Translations under genes and position numbers: made by a program
NCBI GenBank assembly: GCA_024234875.1
Contig: JACKNM010000020.1
Coordinates: 1 to 64,000, forward strand
DNA from: Ectothiorhodospiraceae bacterium
GTDB taxonomy: Bacteria; Pseudomonadota; Gammaproteobacteria; HK1
Length of the DNA stretch: 64,000 nt
Direction: 5' to 3'
In this document: positions 1 through 9,793 of the stretch, one piece after another
Layout: each line of letters starts with the position of its first letter
Numbering within the stretch: the stretch's first letter is position 1
The notes under the pieces: generated by a model
What the model was told of the DNA's origin: nothing
Seen by the model: only the letters and a program-made list of their open reading frames with translations
Database searches by the model: none

Positions 1-98
1 GCCGCGCGGCCGGGGGGATCGCCCGCTCGCGCCCGCCAGCACCACCGCACGCACCGCCCAACCGATTGTCCGCAAACGCCTTGTCCACTCGGTCAGGC

Positions 99-128
99 TT
101 GACAGGTCTCGCGTCCGGGACGTAGAAG
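99..128 (+). promoter_or_regulatory. sigma-70-type promoter upstream of the CorB-like gene
   Basis: A perfect TTGACA (99-104) is followed after 18 bases by TAGAAG (123-128), a 4/6 match to the -10 consensus. The predicted start of transcription is about 25 bases before the TTG start at 161. This is the only element I could support in the first 160 bases, which hold no recognisable gene. Confidence 0.5.
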
Positions 129-160
129 GGCCTGAATCTGGTCAGCCTCGCCGGGGTCTA

Positions 161-1444
161 TTGAACGACGTTCCCATAGGCGTGTTGTTCGTCGTGCTGG
201 TGGTCCTAATCGGACTGTCCGCCTTCTTCTCGGGATCCGAGACCGGGATGATGGCGTTGAACCGCTATCGCCTCCGGCACCTGGCGCGGCAAGGACAGCT
301 GGGGGCGGTCCGCGCGAGCAAGCTGCTCGAACGGCCGGATCGGCTCATCGGCCTCATCCTGCTCGGCAACAACCTCGTCAACAACCTCGCCGTGGTGGTC
401 GCCACGGTCATCGCGCTGCGTCTCGCCGGCGAGGCCGGGCTCGCCGTGGCGCCGTTCGCGCTCACGCTCGTGCTGCTGGTGTTCGCCGAGGTCGCGCCGA
501 AGACGGTGGCGGCGCTGCACCCCGAGCGCGTCGCGTTTCCGGCGTCGGGCGTGCTCGCGCCGCTGTTGCGCGCCTGCTATCCGCTGGTCGCCGGCGTCAA
601 CCTGCTCGCGAACGGTCTGCTGCGCCTGTTCGGGATCCGGCCCGAGGACGTGGACGCGCACCAGGTGAGCTCCGAGGAGCTGCGCACGGTGGTCAACGAG
701 GCGGGGGCGATGATCTCGTCACGACACCGCCGCATGTTGCTCAGCATCCTCGATCTCGAGCGGGTCTCGGTCGACGACATCATGGTGCCGCGCAACGAGA
801 TCAACGCCATCGACCTCGAGGACCCGATCGAGGACCTGGTCGAGCAGCTCACCCACAGCCTCCATACCCGTCTGCCGGTCTATCGGGGCGACATCAACAA
901 CGTGGTCGGCTTGCTCCACATGCGTCGGCTGGTGACGCGCATGCACCGCGACAAGCTGACCAAGACCCTGATCGAGACCTGCTGCGAGGAGCCTTACTTC
1001 GTCCCCGCCGGGACCCCGCTGCACACCCAGCTCCGCAACTTCCAGCGCCAGCAGCAACGCGTCGGGCTGGTGGTGGACGAGTACGGCGAGATCGAGGGGC
1101 TGGTGACCATCGAGGATCTGCTCGAGGAAATCGTCGGCGAGTTCACCACCGACCCCGCGGATCTGATGGCCGACGTGCACCCGCAGTCGGACGGCACCTT
1201 TCTCATCGACGGCTCGGCCAACGTCCGCGAGCTCAACCGCACGATGAAATGGGAGCTGCCCACCGATGGGCCGAAGACCGTGAACGGGCTGGTGCTGGAG
1301 TATCTCGAGTCGATCCCCGAGCCCGGGACCAGCCTGCTCATCGCCGGCTATCCGGTCGAGATCGTGCAGACCGCGAGCAACGCCGTGAAGACCGCCCGCA
1401 TCAAGCCCTCGCAGCGCCGCACGCCGCGCGACGACGCGGCCTGA
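161..1444 (+). CDS. CorB/HlyC-CorC family membrane protein (CNNM + CBS domains)
   Basis: A 427-residue inner-membrane protein of the CorB/CNNM family, linked in other bacteria to magnesium or cobalt efflux and resistance. The N-terminal ~190 residues form the CNNM (DUF21) transmembrane domain and begin with the family signature SAFFSGSETGMMALNRYRLRHL. A CBS-domain pair follows (about 205-325, including the VDEYGEIEGLVTIEDLLEEI motif), then a C-terminal CorC_HlyC domain (about 340-420). The TTG start at 161 is chosen because it places the standard N-terminus directly before the first membrane segment. It is convergent with radA. Substrate and direction of transport cannot be read from the sequence. 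Confidence 0.9.
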   Translation: MNDVPIGVLFVVLVVLIGLSAFFSGSETGMMALNRYRLRHLARQGQLGAVRASKLLERPDRLIGLILLGNNLVNNLAVVVATVIALRLAGEAGLAVAPFALTLVLLVFAEVAPKTVAALHPERVAFPASGVLAPLLRACYPLVAGVNLLANGLLRLFGIRPEDVDAHQVSSEELRTVVNEAGAMISSRHRRMLLSILDLERVSVDDIMVPRNEINAIDLEDPIEDLVEQLTHSLHTRLPVYRGDINNVVGLLHMRRLVTRMHRDKLTKTLIETCCEEPYFVPAGTPLHTQLRNFQRQQQRVGLVVDEYGEIEGLVTIEDLLEEIVGEFTTDPADLMADVHPQSDGTFLIDGSANVRELNRTMKWELPTDGPKTVNGLVLEYLESIPEPGTSLLIAGYPVEIVQTASNAVKTARIKPSQRRTPRDDAA

Positions 1445-1480
1445 TCGCCCGACTGCGTCGGCGCCCGGGCGCCCACACCC

Positions 1481-2869
<1,389 letters not shown>

Positions 2870-2938
2870 GGCCGGTCAGCGCAGCGCGGCGCGCAGGCCG
2901 GGCGCTGCGGCGCGGGGATGATCGTCCTTCACAGGCTC

Positions 2939-4333
2939 TCAGCCCATGTAGCCGCTCAGGTAGTCGTCGGGAGTGTAGTTCTCGAACCGGGTGTGCTGGC
3001 CGAGGAAGGTGAGCACGACCTTGCCGATGGGCCCGTTGCGCTGCTTGCCGATGATGATCTCGGCCTTGCCCTTGTGCTCACTGTTCTCGTTGTAGACCTC
3101 GTCGCGGTAGATGAACAGGATCACGTCGGCGTCCTGCTCGATGGCACCGGACTCGCGGAGATCGGACATCACCGGGCGCTTGTCCTGGCGGCTCTCGAGG
3201 CTGCGATTGAGCTGCGACAGTGCGATCACCGGCACGTTCATCTCCTTTGCCAGCGCCTTGAGCGAGCGCGAGATCTCCGAGATCTCGGTGGCGCGGTTCT
3301 CGGCCCGACCCGGTGCTTGCATCAGCTGCAGGTAGTCGAGCACGACGAGGTCGAGCCCCTTCTCACGCGCGAGCCGGCGGCAGCGCGCGCGCACCTCGCT
3401 CGGGCTGAGCCCGGGGCTGTCGTCGATGAAGACGTTGGTCTCGTTGAGGATGGTCAGCGCCGAGGTGAGCCGCGGCCAGTCCTCGTCGTCGAGCTTGCCG
3501 GTGCGGACCTTGTGCTGGTCGATCCGCCCCAGCGAGGACAGCATGCGCATGGTGAGCTGCTCGGCCGGCATCTCCATGCTGAACACCGCCACCGAGAGCT
3601 GGCCCTTGATCGCGGCCTGCTCCACGAGGTTCATCGCGAACGCGGTCTTACCCATCGACGGGCGACCGGCGATGATCACCAGGTCGGACGGCTGCAGGCC
3701 CGAGGTCTTCTCGTCGAGGTCGGTGAAGCCGGTCGAGACGCCGGTGATCGGGTTGTCGCGCTGGTAGAGCGTGTCGATGCGGTCCATGACCCCGACCAGC
3801 ACGTCGCGGATGGCCTTGAACCCGGCCCGCCCACGCGCACCGCGCTCGGCGATCTCGAACACCCGTCGCTCGGCCTCGTCGAGGAGCTCGGTCGCCTCGC
3901 GCCCTTCCGGCCGGTAGCCCGCCTCCGCGATCTCGGTGCCCACGCGCACGAGCCCGCGCAGCACCGATCGCTCGCGCACGATCTCGGCGTAGGCGACGAT
4001 GTTGGCCGCACTCGGCGTGTTGCGAGCCAGGTCGCCGAGATAGGCCATGCCACCGGCGACCTCCAGCTCGTCGCGCCCGGCCAGGCACTCGGCCAGGGTC
4101 ACCACGTCCACCGGGTTACCGTCGTTGCAGAGCTCCTTCACCGCGCGAAACACGAGGCGGTGCTCGCGCCGGTAGAAGTCGTCCTCCGACAGCACGTCGG
4201 CGACGCGATCCCAGGCGGTGGCCTCGATCAGGAGCCCGCCGAGCACCGCCTGCTCCGCCTCGACGGAGTGCGGCGGCAGCTTGAGGCGGGCCGGGGATTC
4301 GGCTTGCGGATTTCCCAGAGCGGTCTCGACCAT
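2939..4333 (-). CDS. dnaB: Replicative DNA helicase DnaB
   Basis: The hexameric 5'-3' helicase of the replication fork. From the ATG at 4333 the protein has 464 residues. It has the DnaB N-terminal helical domain (PHSVEAEQAVLGGLL, about residues 17-120), a linker, and a RecA-like C-terminal domain with Walker A (AGRPSMGKTAFA) and the DYLQLM Walker B region. The frame opens 10 codons further upstream, but alignment with the family favours this start. No intein is present. It follows rplI on the same strand after a 294-base gap that has no gene I can support, so it may have its own promoter there, although I found no convincing -35/-10 pair. Confidence 0.97.
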   Translation of the reverse strand: MVETALGNPQAESPARLKLPPHSVEAEQAVLGGLLIEATAWDRVADVLSEDDFYRREHRLVFRAVKELCNDGNPVDVVTLAECLAGRDELEVAGGMAYLGDLARNTPSAANIVAYAEIVRERSVLRGLVRVGTEIAEAGYRPEGREATELLDEAERRVFEIAERGARGRAGFKAIRDVLVGVMDRIDTLYQRDNPITGVSTGFTDLDEKTSGLQPSDLVIIAGRPSMGKTAFAMNLVEQAAIKGQLSVAVFSMEMPAEQLTMRMLSSLGRIDQHKVRTGKLDDEDWPRLTSALTILNETNVFIDDSPGLSPSEVRARCRRLAREKGLDLVVLDYLQLMQAPGRAENRATEISEISRSLKALAKEMNVPVIALSQLNRSLESRQDKRPVMSDLRESGAIEQDADVILFIYRDEVYNENSEHKGKAEIIIGKQRNGPIGKVVLTFLGQHTRFENYTPDDYLSGYMG

Positions 4334-4627
4334 GGTCACTCGGGCGGCGCCGCGAAGGCGCATGCGGTGTGTGGTTTCGGCACGGGGCGAGAGCCCCGCC
4401 GGTCGGGCCAGGATAGCGCAGCCGGCCGGTGGCGTCCCGCTCGCGCGGCACCGCCCGACGGCCGGTCGAGAGTCGGCCCCGGCGATGGCGTGGAGGGTGC
4501 CCGAGAAGGCGGCGAAGCGCGATGCCCGATGCGAGACGAGAGGCGGCGGGACCGACTGGCATCGGCCCCGCGCACCGTGCCGGCGACGCGGGAGGCGGGC
4601 CGGCGGGAGGCGGAGGTCGGCTCCGCC

Positions 4628-5074
4628 TCAGCCCTCGGCCTCGACACGAACGGTGACGATCGCGTCGATGTCGGCGTGCAGATGCACCGCGATCGGGAAC
4701 TCGCCGGTCTGGCGCAGCGCGTCGGCCATGCGGACCTCGGCGCGACGGACCTCGACGCCGGCGGCGTTGATCGCCTCGGCGACGTCGGCGGTACCGACGG
4801 AGCCGAACAGGCGCCCCTCGTCACCCGCGCGACGGTGGATGGTCACCACCAGCCCGTCGAGCTCCGAGGCCCGCCCCTGGGCGATGTCGAGCTGCTCGGC
4901 CTCCTGGCGCTCGAGCTCGGCGCGTCGGGCCTCGAAGGCGGCGAGGTTCTCGGCCGTCGCCGACGCCGCCTTTCCCTTGGGAATCAGGAAGTTTCGCGCG
5001 TAACCGGGCTTCACCTTCACCGTGTCCCCGAGCCTGCCGAGGTTGGTGACCTTCTCCAGAAGAATGACCTGCAT
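4628..5074 (-). CDS. rplI: 50S ribosomal protein bL9
   Basis: A 148-residue bL9, which binds 23S rRNA near the L1 stalk. The start MQVILLEKVTNLGRLGDTVKVKPGYARNFLIP is the canonical N-terminal domain, followed by the long connecting helix (about 41-75, rich in Ala and Glu) and the C-terminal RNA-binding domain. It is third in the rpsF-rpsR-rplI operon and ends before dnaB, the standard gammaproteobacterial order. Confidence 0.97.
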   Translation of the reverse strand: MQVILLEKVTNLGRLGDTVKVKPGYARNFLIPKGKAASATAENLAAFEARRAELERQEAEQLDIAQGRASELDGLVVTIHRRAGDEGRLFGSVGTADVAEAINAAGVEVRRAEVRMADALRQTGEFPIAVHLHADIDAIVTVRVEAEG

Positions 5075-5172
5075 CTTCGAATCCTCGAGAACTCATGATC
5101 TGCGCACTGCCGGACGGCGACCACGGCGCCGGCCGCGCCGCCCGCGCCCGGCGGTGGCGTCACGTCGAGCGG

Positions 5173-5397
5173 CTAGTGCGCGTCGCTGTACGGCAACAAC
5201 GCCAGGTAGCGCGCGCGCTTGACCGCGCGCGAGAGCTGGCGCTGGTATCGGGACTTGGTGCCGGTGATGCGGCTGGGGACGATTTTCCCCGTCTCGCTCA
5301 CGTAGGCCTTGAGGGTGTTGAGATCCTTGTAGTCGATCTCCTTCACGCCCTCGGCGGTGAACCGGCAATAGCGCCGGCGGCGAAAGAATCGTGCCAT
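5173..5397 (-). CDS. rpsR: 30S ribosomal protein bS18
   Basis: A 74-residue bS18, which forms a dimer with bS6 on the 30S platform. Full-length family signatures are visible: FFRRRRYCRF near the N-terminus, and the C-terminal IVPSRITGTKSRYQRQLSRA segment. Length equals that of E. coli bS18 (75). It lies between rpsF and rplI on the minus strand. Confidence 0.97.
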   Translation of the reverse strand: MARFFRRRRYCRFTAEGVKEIDYKDLNTLKAYVSETGKIVPSRITGTKSRYQRQLSRAVKRARYLALLPYSDAH

Positions 5398-5518
5398 CGT
5401 CGTTCTCCACTGGAGCCCCGCGGCCGCTCGGCCACCGAGTGCTCACCTCAGAATCTGGACGCCCGCACGGTCCGCGTCGGCGCCGGATGCTCCGGCATCG
5501 CGGACCGACGCCTCCCGG

Positions 5519-5953
5519 TCAGTCGTCGCTGCGGCTCGAGTCCGAGTCGTCGGAATCCGAGCGCGAGCGCGAGTCACCGTCGTCCGACGAGTCGGACCGA
5601 CGCCGCTCGCGGCGATCGTCGCGTTCGTCGCGATCCTTGCTCTTGGCCAGCGGGGACGCCTCGGTGATGGCCTCATTGCGCACCAGCACCAGGTCGCGCA
5701 GCACCGCGTCGTTGAACCGGAACGCGGACTTGAGCTCGCTCAGCACCGGGCCCGAGCACTCGACGTTCATCAGGACGTAGTGGGCCTTGTGGACCTTGTT
5801 GATGGGATAGGCGAGCTGGCGGCGGCCCCAGTCCTCCAGGCGGTGGACGGCGCCGCCGTCGGCCTCGATCATCGAACGGTAGCGTTCGATCATCGCCGGC
5901 ACCTGCTCGCTCTGGTCCGGATGGACCAGGAACACGATCTCGTAATGTCGCAT
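5519..5953 (-). CDS. rpsF: 30S ribosomal protein bS6 with long charged tail
   Basis: A 144-residue bS6, starting at the ATG at 5953 (MRHYEIVFLVHPDQSEQ). Residues 1 to about 100 are the standard ferredoxin-like fold, with AYPINKVHKAHYVLMNVEC and the FRFNDAVLRDLVLV motif. The remaining ~40 residues are a low-complexity tail, first rich in Lys, Arg, Asp and Glu and then in Ser, Asp and Arg. In E. coli the much shorter bS6 tail is modified by RimK with added glutamates; here the gene itself encodes an extended charged tail. It heads the rpsF-rpsR-rplI operon. About 185 bases separate it from rlmB upstream. Confidence 0.95.
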   Translation of the reverse strand: MRHYEIVFLVHPDQSEQVPAMIERYRSMIEADGGAVHRLEDWGRRQLAYPINKVHKAHYVLMNVECSGPVLSELKSAFRFNDAVLRDLVLVRNEAITEASPLAKSKDRDERDDRRERRRSDSSDDGDSRSRSDSDDSDSSRSDD

Positions 5954-6138
5954 CGACGACTCCCTACGGATGAAGCCTCCCGAGCGAGCGGCCGCGCGAC
6001 GCGGACGAGACACCCCGGTGAGGCAAGGAGCTTGGCACCGCGCGGCGGGGCGCCGATGGGAGTCCCATCGAGACGACCGAATCGTGCCGAGCGCGGCAAA
6101 CCGGGAATGCTATCGGGCCGAGGACATGAAGGCAAGCG

Positions 6139-6897
6139 CTACGCCCCGGCGGCGGCCTCCGCGGCGCGCTGGCGCGCCGCCTCGAACAGCAGCAGGGCCG
6201 CGGCCACCGACACGTTCAGGCTCTCGACCCCCGGCGCCATCGGAATCGAGACCAGCGCGTGGCAGGCCTCGCGGGTCAGGCGACGCAGCCCCGCCCCCTC
6301 GCCGCCGAGCACCACCACCACCGGCCCGGTCAGCGGCTCGTCGTAGAGCCGTCGCGGTGCACCGGCGTCGGCGCCGACGATGCGCAACCCCGCAGCACCG
6401 AGCTCACCGAGCGCGCGGGCGAGATTCGGCACGGTGCAGAGCTCGAGCCGCGCCGCGGTGCCGGCCGCCGCCTTGAGGGCGACCGGCGACAGCGGGGCGC
6501 TGCGCCGACGCGGAACGACCACCCCGGTGGCGCCGGCGGCGGCGGCCGACCGCAGGCACGCGCCGAGGTTGCGCGGGTCCTGCACCTCGTCCAGCGCGAG
6601 CACCAGCGCCGGTCCACGCGTCGGATCGAGGAGCGAGTCGAGCGTCGCCTCGCGGCGCGCCGAGACCGCCCGATAACGGGCGGCGAAGCCCTGGTGGCGT
6701 GCGCCGCCGGTGATGCGGTCGAGGGTGCGACGGGTGGCGAGATGCAGCGCGACCCCCTGGCGCTCGGCCCAGCTCGCCAGCGCGCGGGTCGCCGGGTCGT
6801 CCCGCCCCTCGAGCAGCCACAGCTCGAGGATTCCGGCCGGATCGGTCTCGACCAGGGCCTCGACCGCATGTCGACCGTGGACGAGCTCAGCGGCCAC
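6139..6897 (-). CDS. rlmB: 23S rRNA (guanosine-2'-O-)-methyltransferase RlmB
   Basis: A SpoU-family (SPOUT) methyltransferase that methylates G2251 in the P-loop of 23S rRNA. An N-terminal substrate-binding domain (HGRHAVEALVETDP near the start) precedes the catalytic domain with the signature motifs LDEVQDPRNLGACLRSA, VVVLGGEGAGLRRLTR and SIPMAPGVESLNVSVAAALLLFE. The frame is open to 7140, but the region above about 6906 is the 3' end of rnr in another frame. I chose GTG at 6897 (252 residues; E. coli RlmB has 243), which overlaps rnr by 11 bases; GTG at 6906 is the alternative. The rnr-rlmB order is conserved in gammaproteobacteria. Confidence 0.94.
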   Translation of the reverse strand: MAAELVHGRHAVEALVETDPAGILELWLLEGRDDPATRALASWAERQGVALHLATRRTLDRITGGARHQGFAARYRAVSARREATLDSLLDPTRGPALVLALDEVQDPRNLGACLRSAAAAGATGVVVPRRRSAPLSPVALKAAAGTAARLELCTVPNLARALGELGAAGLRIVGADAGAPRRLYDEPLTGPVVVVLGGEGAGLRRLTREACHALVSIPMAPGVESLNVSVAAALLLFEAARQRAAEAAAGA

Positions 6898-9211
6898 GAC
6901 GACCACGCCGCCGACCGCCGCGCGGAGCGCGCTCGCCGCGCTCGGTCGGGCCGCGCGGCTCGCGCCGCGTGGTCCCGGTGGGCCGGTCGGCGAGCTCGAA
7001 GTCGATTCGACGGCTATCGGCGTCGGCGCGGAGCACCCGGACCCGCAGCCGGTCGCCGAGCCGGAAACGACGACCGCTGCGCTCGCCGACCAGCACGTGG
7101 TGCACGCGATCGAACTGGAAGTAGTCGCTCCCCAGGCCACTGATGTGGACCAGGCCGTCGACCGGCAGCTCGGCCAGGGTCACGAACAGACCGAACCCGG
7201 TGACGCCGGAGACGATGCCGTCGTGGACCTCGCCGAGCCGCTCGGCCATGAACTCACACTTCAGCCGCCCGGCCGCGTCGCGGGTCGCCTCGTCGGCGCG
7301 CCGCTCGGTCATCGAGCAGTGGTCGGCGAGCGCCGCCAGCGCGGGCTCGCCCGCCCGGTCGGTGCGCTTCGCGTCCAGCAGCCACCCCTTGATGGCGCGA
7401 TGGACGACGAGGTCGGGATAGCGACGAATCGGAGAGGTGAAGTGGGTGTAGGTCGCCAGCGCGAGCCCGAAGTGACCGACATTGCGCGTCGCGTAGACCG
7501 CCTGCGGCATCGAGCGCAGCAGCACCGTCTGCACCAGGTCCGCCTCGGGTCTGCCCTTGACCCGCTCGGCGACCGCCGCGTAGTGCTCCGGTTGGGGTGT
7601 CGGCCCGCCGGCGAGACGCAGGCCGAAGGTCTTGAGGAAGGCGCGCAGCTCCGCCAGCTTCTCGCGGGTGGGCGTCTCGTGGACGCGGAACATGCCCGGT
7701 AGCCGGCGGCGCTCGAGTAGCCGGGCCGCGGCCACGTTGGCGCTGATCATGCACTCCTCGATGATGCGGTGGGCATCGTGGCGCACCACCGGCTCGACCC
7801 CGGCGATCTTGCCGTCGACCCCGAGCAGGAAGCGGGTCTCGGTGGTCTCGAAATCGACCGCGCCGCGGCGCTCGCGTGCCACCCGCAGCGCATGGTAGAG
7901 GGCGTTCAGCGCATCGAGATGGGGCACCAGCGCCGCGCGCGCCTCGCGGGCGTCGGCGTCGCGTCGCACCACGATGGCGGCCACCTCGTCGTAGGTGAGC
8001 CGCGCGTGCGACCGCATCACGCCTTCGAGGAACCGCGCCCGAGTCACCGTGCCGTCGCGGCGCACCAGCATCTCGCAGGCGACGCACAGCCGGTCCTCGT
8101 CGGGCACCAGCGAGCACAGGCCGTTCGACAACGCCTCGGGCAGCATCGGCAGGACGCGGTTCGGGAAGTACACCGAGGTGCCGCGCAGCCGCGCCTCCTC
8201 GTCGAGCGCCGTCGCCGGTCGGACGTAGGCGCCGACGTCGGCGATGGCGACGGTCAGCTTCCAGCCGCTCGCGGTGGGGCGACAGTGCACCGCGTCGTCG
8301 AAGTCGCGCGCGTCGTCACCGTCGATGGTGACCAGCGGCAGCGCGCGCAGATCCTCGCGTCCGGCGACGGCGCCGCGCGGCACCCGCGCCCCGAATGCCG
8401 CCGCCTCGGCGAGCACCGCCTCGGGAAACGCGTCGGGGAGGTCGTAGGCGCGGATCGCGACCTCGATCTCCATGCCCGGCGCCATGTGGTCGCCGAGCAC
8501 CTCGGTGACTCGCCCGACCGGCTGCGCGCGCCAGTCCGGCTGCTCGAGGATCTCGACCACCACCATCTGGCCGTCGCGGGCGCCGGCAGCGTTCTCGGGC
8601 TCGACCAGGACGTCGTGGATGTAGCGCGCATTGTCGGGGCGCACGAAGCCGATGCCTCGCTCGCGCCAGAACCGGCCGACGATCGACGAGGTGGCCCGCT
8701 CGACCACCTCGACCAGCGACCCCTCACGCCGCCCCTGACGGTCGACCGAGACCACCCGCACCAGCGCCCGATCGCCGTGCATGAGGCTGCGCATCTGCCG
8801 CGACGACAGGAAGACGTCGGGTCCGCCCTCCTCCGGGACCAGGAACCCGAAGCCGTCGCGGTGGCCCTGGACGCGGCCACGGACGAGCCCCATGTGCCCG
8901 ACCAGTCCCCACTCGCCGCGGCGGTTGAGGATGACCTGGCCGTCGACGCGCATCGACTCCAGGGTGCGATCCAGGACCTCGCGGCGCGGTGCCCGGTCGA
9001 GCCCGTCGAGCAGCGCCTCGGGGCTCATGGGAATGCCGCGCGTCTCCAGCAGCGCGAGCAGGCGTGACGCGAGCCCGCTTTGCGTGCCCGACCGGGCCGG
9101 CGGCGGGCTCGCGGCGGTGTCCGGCGTGCGCCGCTTTCCGGCACCGCGCTCGCGCGTATCGACGTCGCCGGTCGTCGTCCGTCGCTTCCTGATCAATGAG
9201 CTTCCCGCCAT
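6887..9211 (-). CDS. rnr: Ribonuclease R
   Basis: A 774-residue RNase II/RNB-family 3'-5' exoribonuclease that degrades structured RNA. Domains in order: N-terminal basic winged-helix region (RSGTQSGLASRLLALLETRGIPMS, from about residue 40), two cold-shock domains, the RNB catalytic domain (metal-binding IDGDDARDFDDAVHC), an S1 domain (VSGVTGFGLFVTLAELPVDGLVHIS) and a short Arg/Gly-rich tail ending at the stop. ATG at 9211 (MAGSSLIRKRR) is preferred over the frame's first ATG at 9298, because the residues before it do not resemble the family. It overlaps rlmB downstream. Confidence 0.95.
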   Translation of the reverse strand: MAGSSLIRKRRTTTGDVDTRERGAGKRRTPDTAASPPPARSGTQSGLASRLLALLETRGIPMSPEALLDGLDRAPRREVLDRTLESMRVDGQVILNRRGEWGLVGHMGLVRGRVQGHRDGFGFLVPEEGGPDVFLSSRQMRSLMHGDRALVRVVSVDRQGRREGSLVEVVERATSSIVGRFWRERGIGFVRPDNARYIHDVLVEPENAAGARDGQMVVVEILEQPDWRAQPVGRVTEVLGDHMAPGMEIEVAIRAYDLPDAFPEAVLAEAAAFGARVPRGAVAGREDLRALPLVTIDGDDARDFDDAVHCRPTASGWKLTVAIADVGAYVRPATALDEEARLRGTSVYFPNRVLPMLPEALSNGLCSLVPDEDRLCVACEMLVRRDGTVTRARFLEGVMRSHARLTYDEVAAIVVRRDADAREARAALVPHLDALNALYHALRVARERRGAVDFETTETRFLLGVDGKIAGVEPVVRHDAHRIIEECMISANVAAARLLERRRLPGMFRVHETPTREKLAELRAFLKTFGLRLAGGPTPQPEHYAAVAERVKGRPEADLVQTVLLRSMPQAVYATRNVGHFGLALATYTHFTSPIRRYPDLVVHRAIKGWLLDAKRTDRAGEPALAALADHCSMTERRADEATRDAAGRLKCEFMAERLGEVHDGIVSGVTGFGLFVTLAELPVDGLVHISGLGSDYFQFDRVHHVLVGERSGRRFRLGDRLRVRVLRADADSRRIDFELADRPTGTTRREPRGPTERGERAPRGGRRRGRRGR

Positions 9212-9359
9212 GAGCCGCGCTCGGCGCACCCCGGTTTCGAGTCGACGGCACGGGTGGTCGCGATTGCCATTGCTCGGGGTTGCGCGCGCGCCACCCACCG
9301 CTGCGATCGCGGAATTCTATCAGCACCGACGCATGACGGGTGCCCGCGGGCGGTCCCCG

Positions 9360-9387
9360 TTGACAGCACCGGCGCCTGTGGTAGATT
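9360..9387 (+). promoter_or_regulatory. promoter of tRNA-Leu
   Basis: TTGACA (9360-9365, perfect -35), a 16-base spacer and TAGATT (9382-9387, 4/6 match to -10) end about 48 bases before the tRNA gene. Strong sigma-70 promoters of this type are expected for stable RNA genes. Confidence 0.6.
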
Positions 9388-9434
9388 GCGCGCCCTTACG
9401 GCTCCGGCGGTCACCCCGTCGGGTCCGCCTCTCG

Positions 9435-9521
9435 GCCGAGGTGGCGGAATTGGTAGACGCGCATGGTTCAGGTCCATGTGGGGGAAACCCCGTGGAGGTT
9501 CAAGTCCTCTCCTCGGCACCA
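9435..9521 (+). tRNA. tRNA-Leu (anticodon CAG)
   Basis: An 87-base class II tRNA. The 7-bp acceptor stem pairs GCCGAGG (9435-9441) with CCTCGGC (9511-9517); discriminator A and the encoded CCA follow at 9518-9521. The anticodon arm is CATGG, loop TTCAGGT, CCATG, giving anticodon CAG. A long variable arm (GTGGGGGAAACCCC) and the T-arm GAGGTTCAAGTCCTC complete the fold. It is isolated, with rnr divergent on its left. The 272 bases between it and the next gene show nothing else I can support. Confidence 0.97.
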
Positions 9522-9793
9522 CCTTCCCGACGCACGCCCTCCCGGCTGGGGGGGTCGTCGCTGCGGCCCCGACGGGCGCCGCGCTTCCCGCCTCAAGTCG
9601 TGACCACGCCTGCCGCTTAAGAACGGTCGAGCGCGCCGGACGCGGGCCTCGATGCGCCTGCCCGATCGAGGCCGCGACATCCGACGGGCGCGATGCAGCG
9701 AGCAGGCGTGGGTCGTGCGTGGTCACCCCGACGGCCTGCGTACCGTGATGAGGCGCCCGCCCTGCCGGCGGGCTCGAAGTCGGAAGGCCAGGA

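Noticed and set aside
4181..4200. CTCCGACAG sequence resembling the activator box, inside dnaB.
   Set aside because: Only the TGTCGGA half matches, it lies in coding sequence, and no sigma-54 promoter is near.
6898..7140. N-terminal extension of rlmB to an ATG at 7140.
   Set aside because: This stretch is the antisense-free overlap with the rnr 3' end in another frame, is unlike RlmB proteins and would make the protein 80 residues too long.
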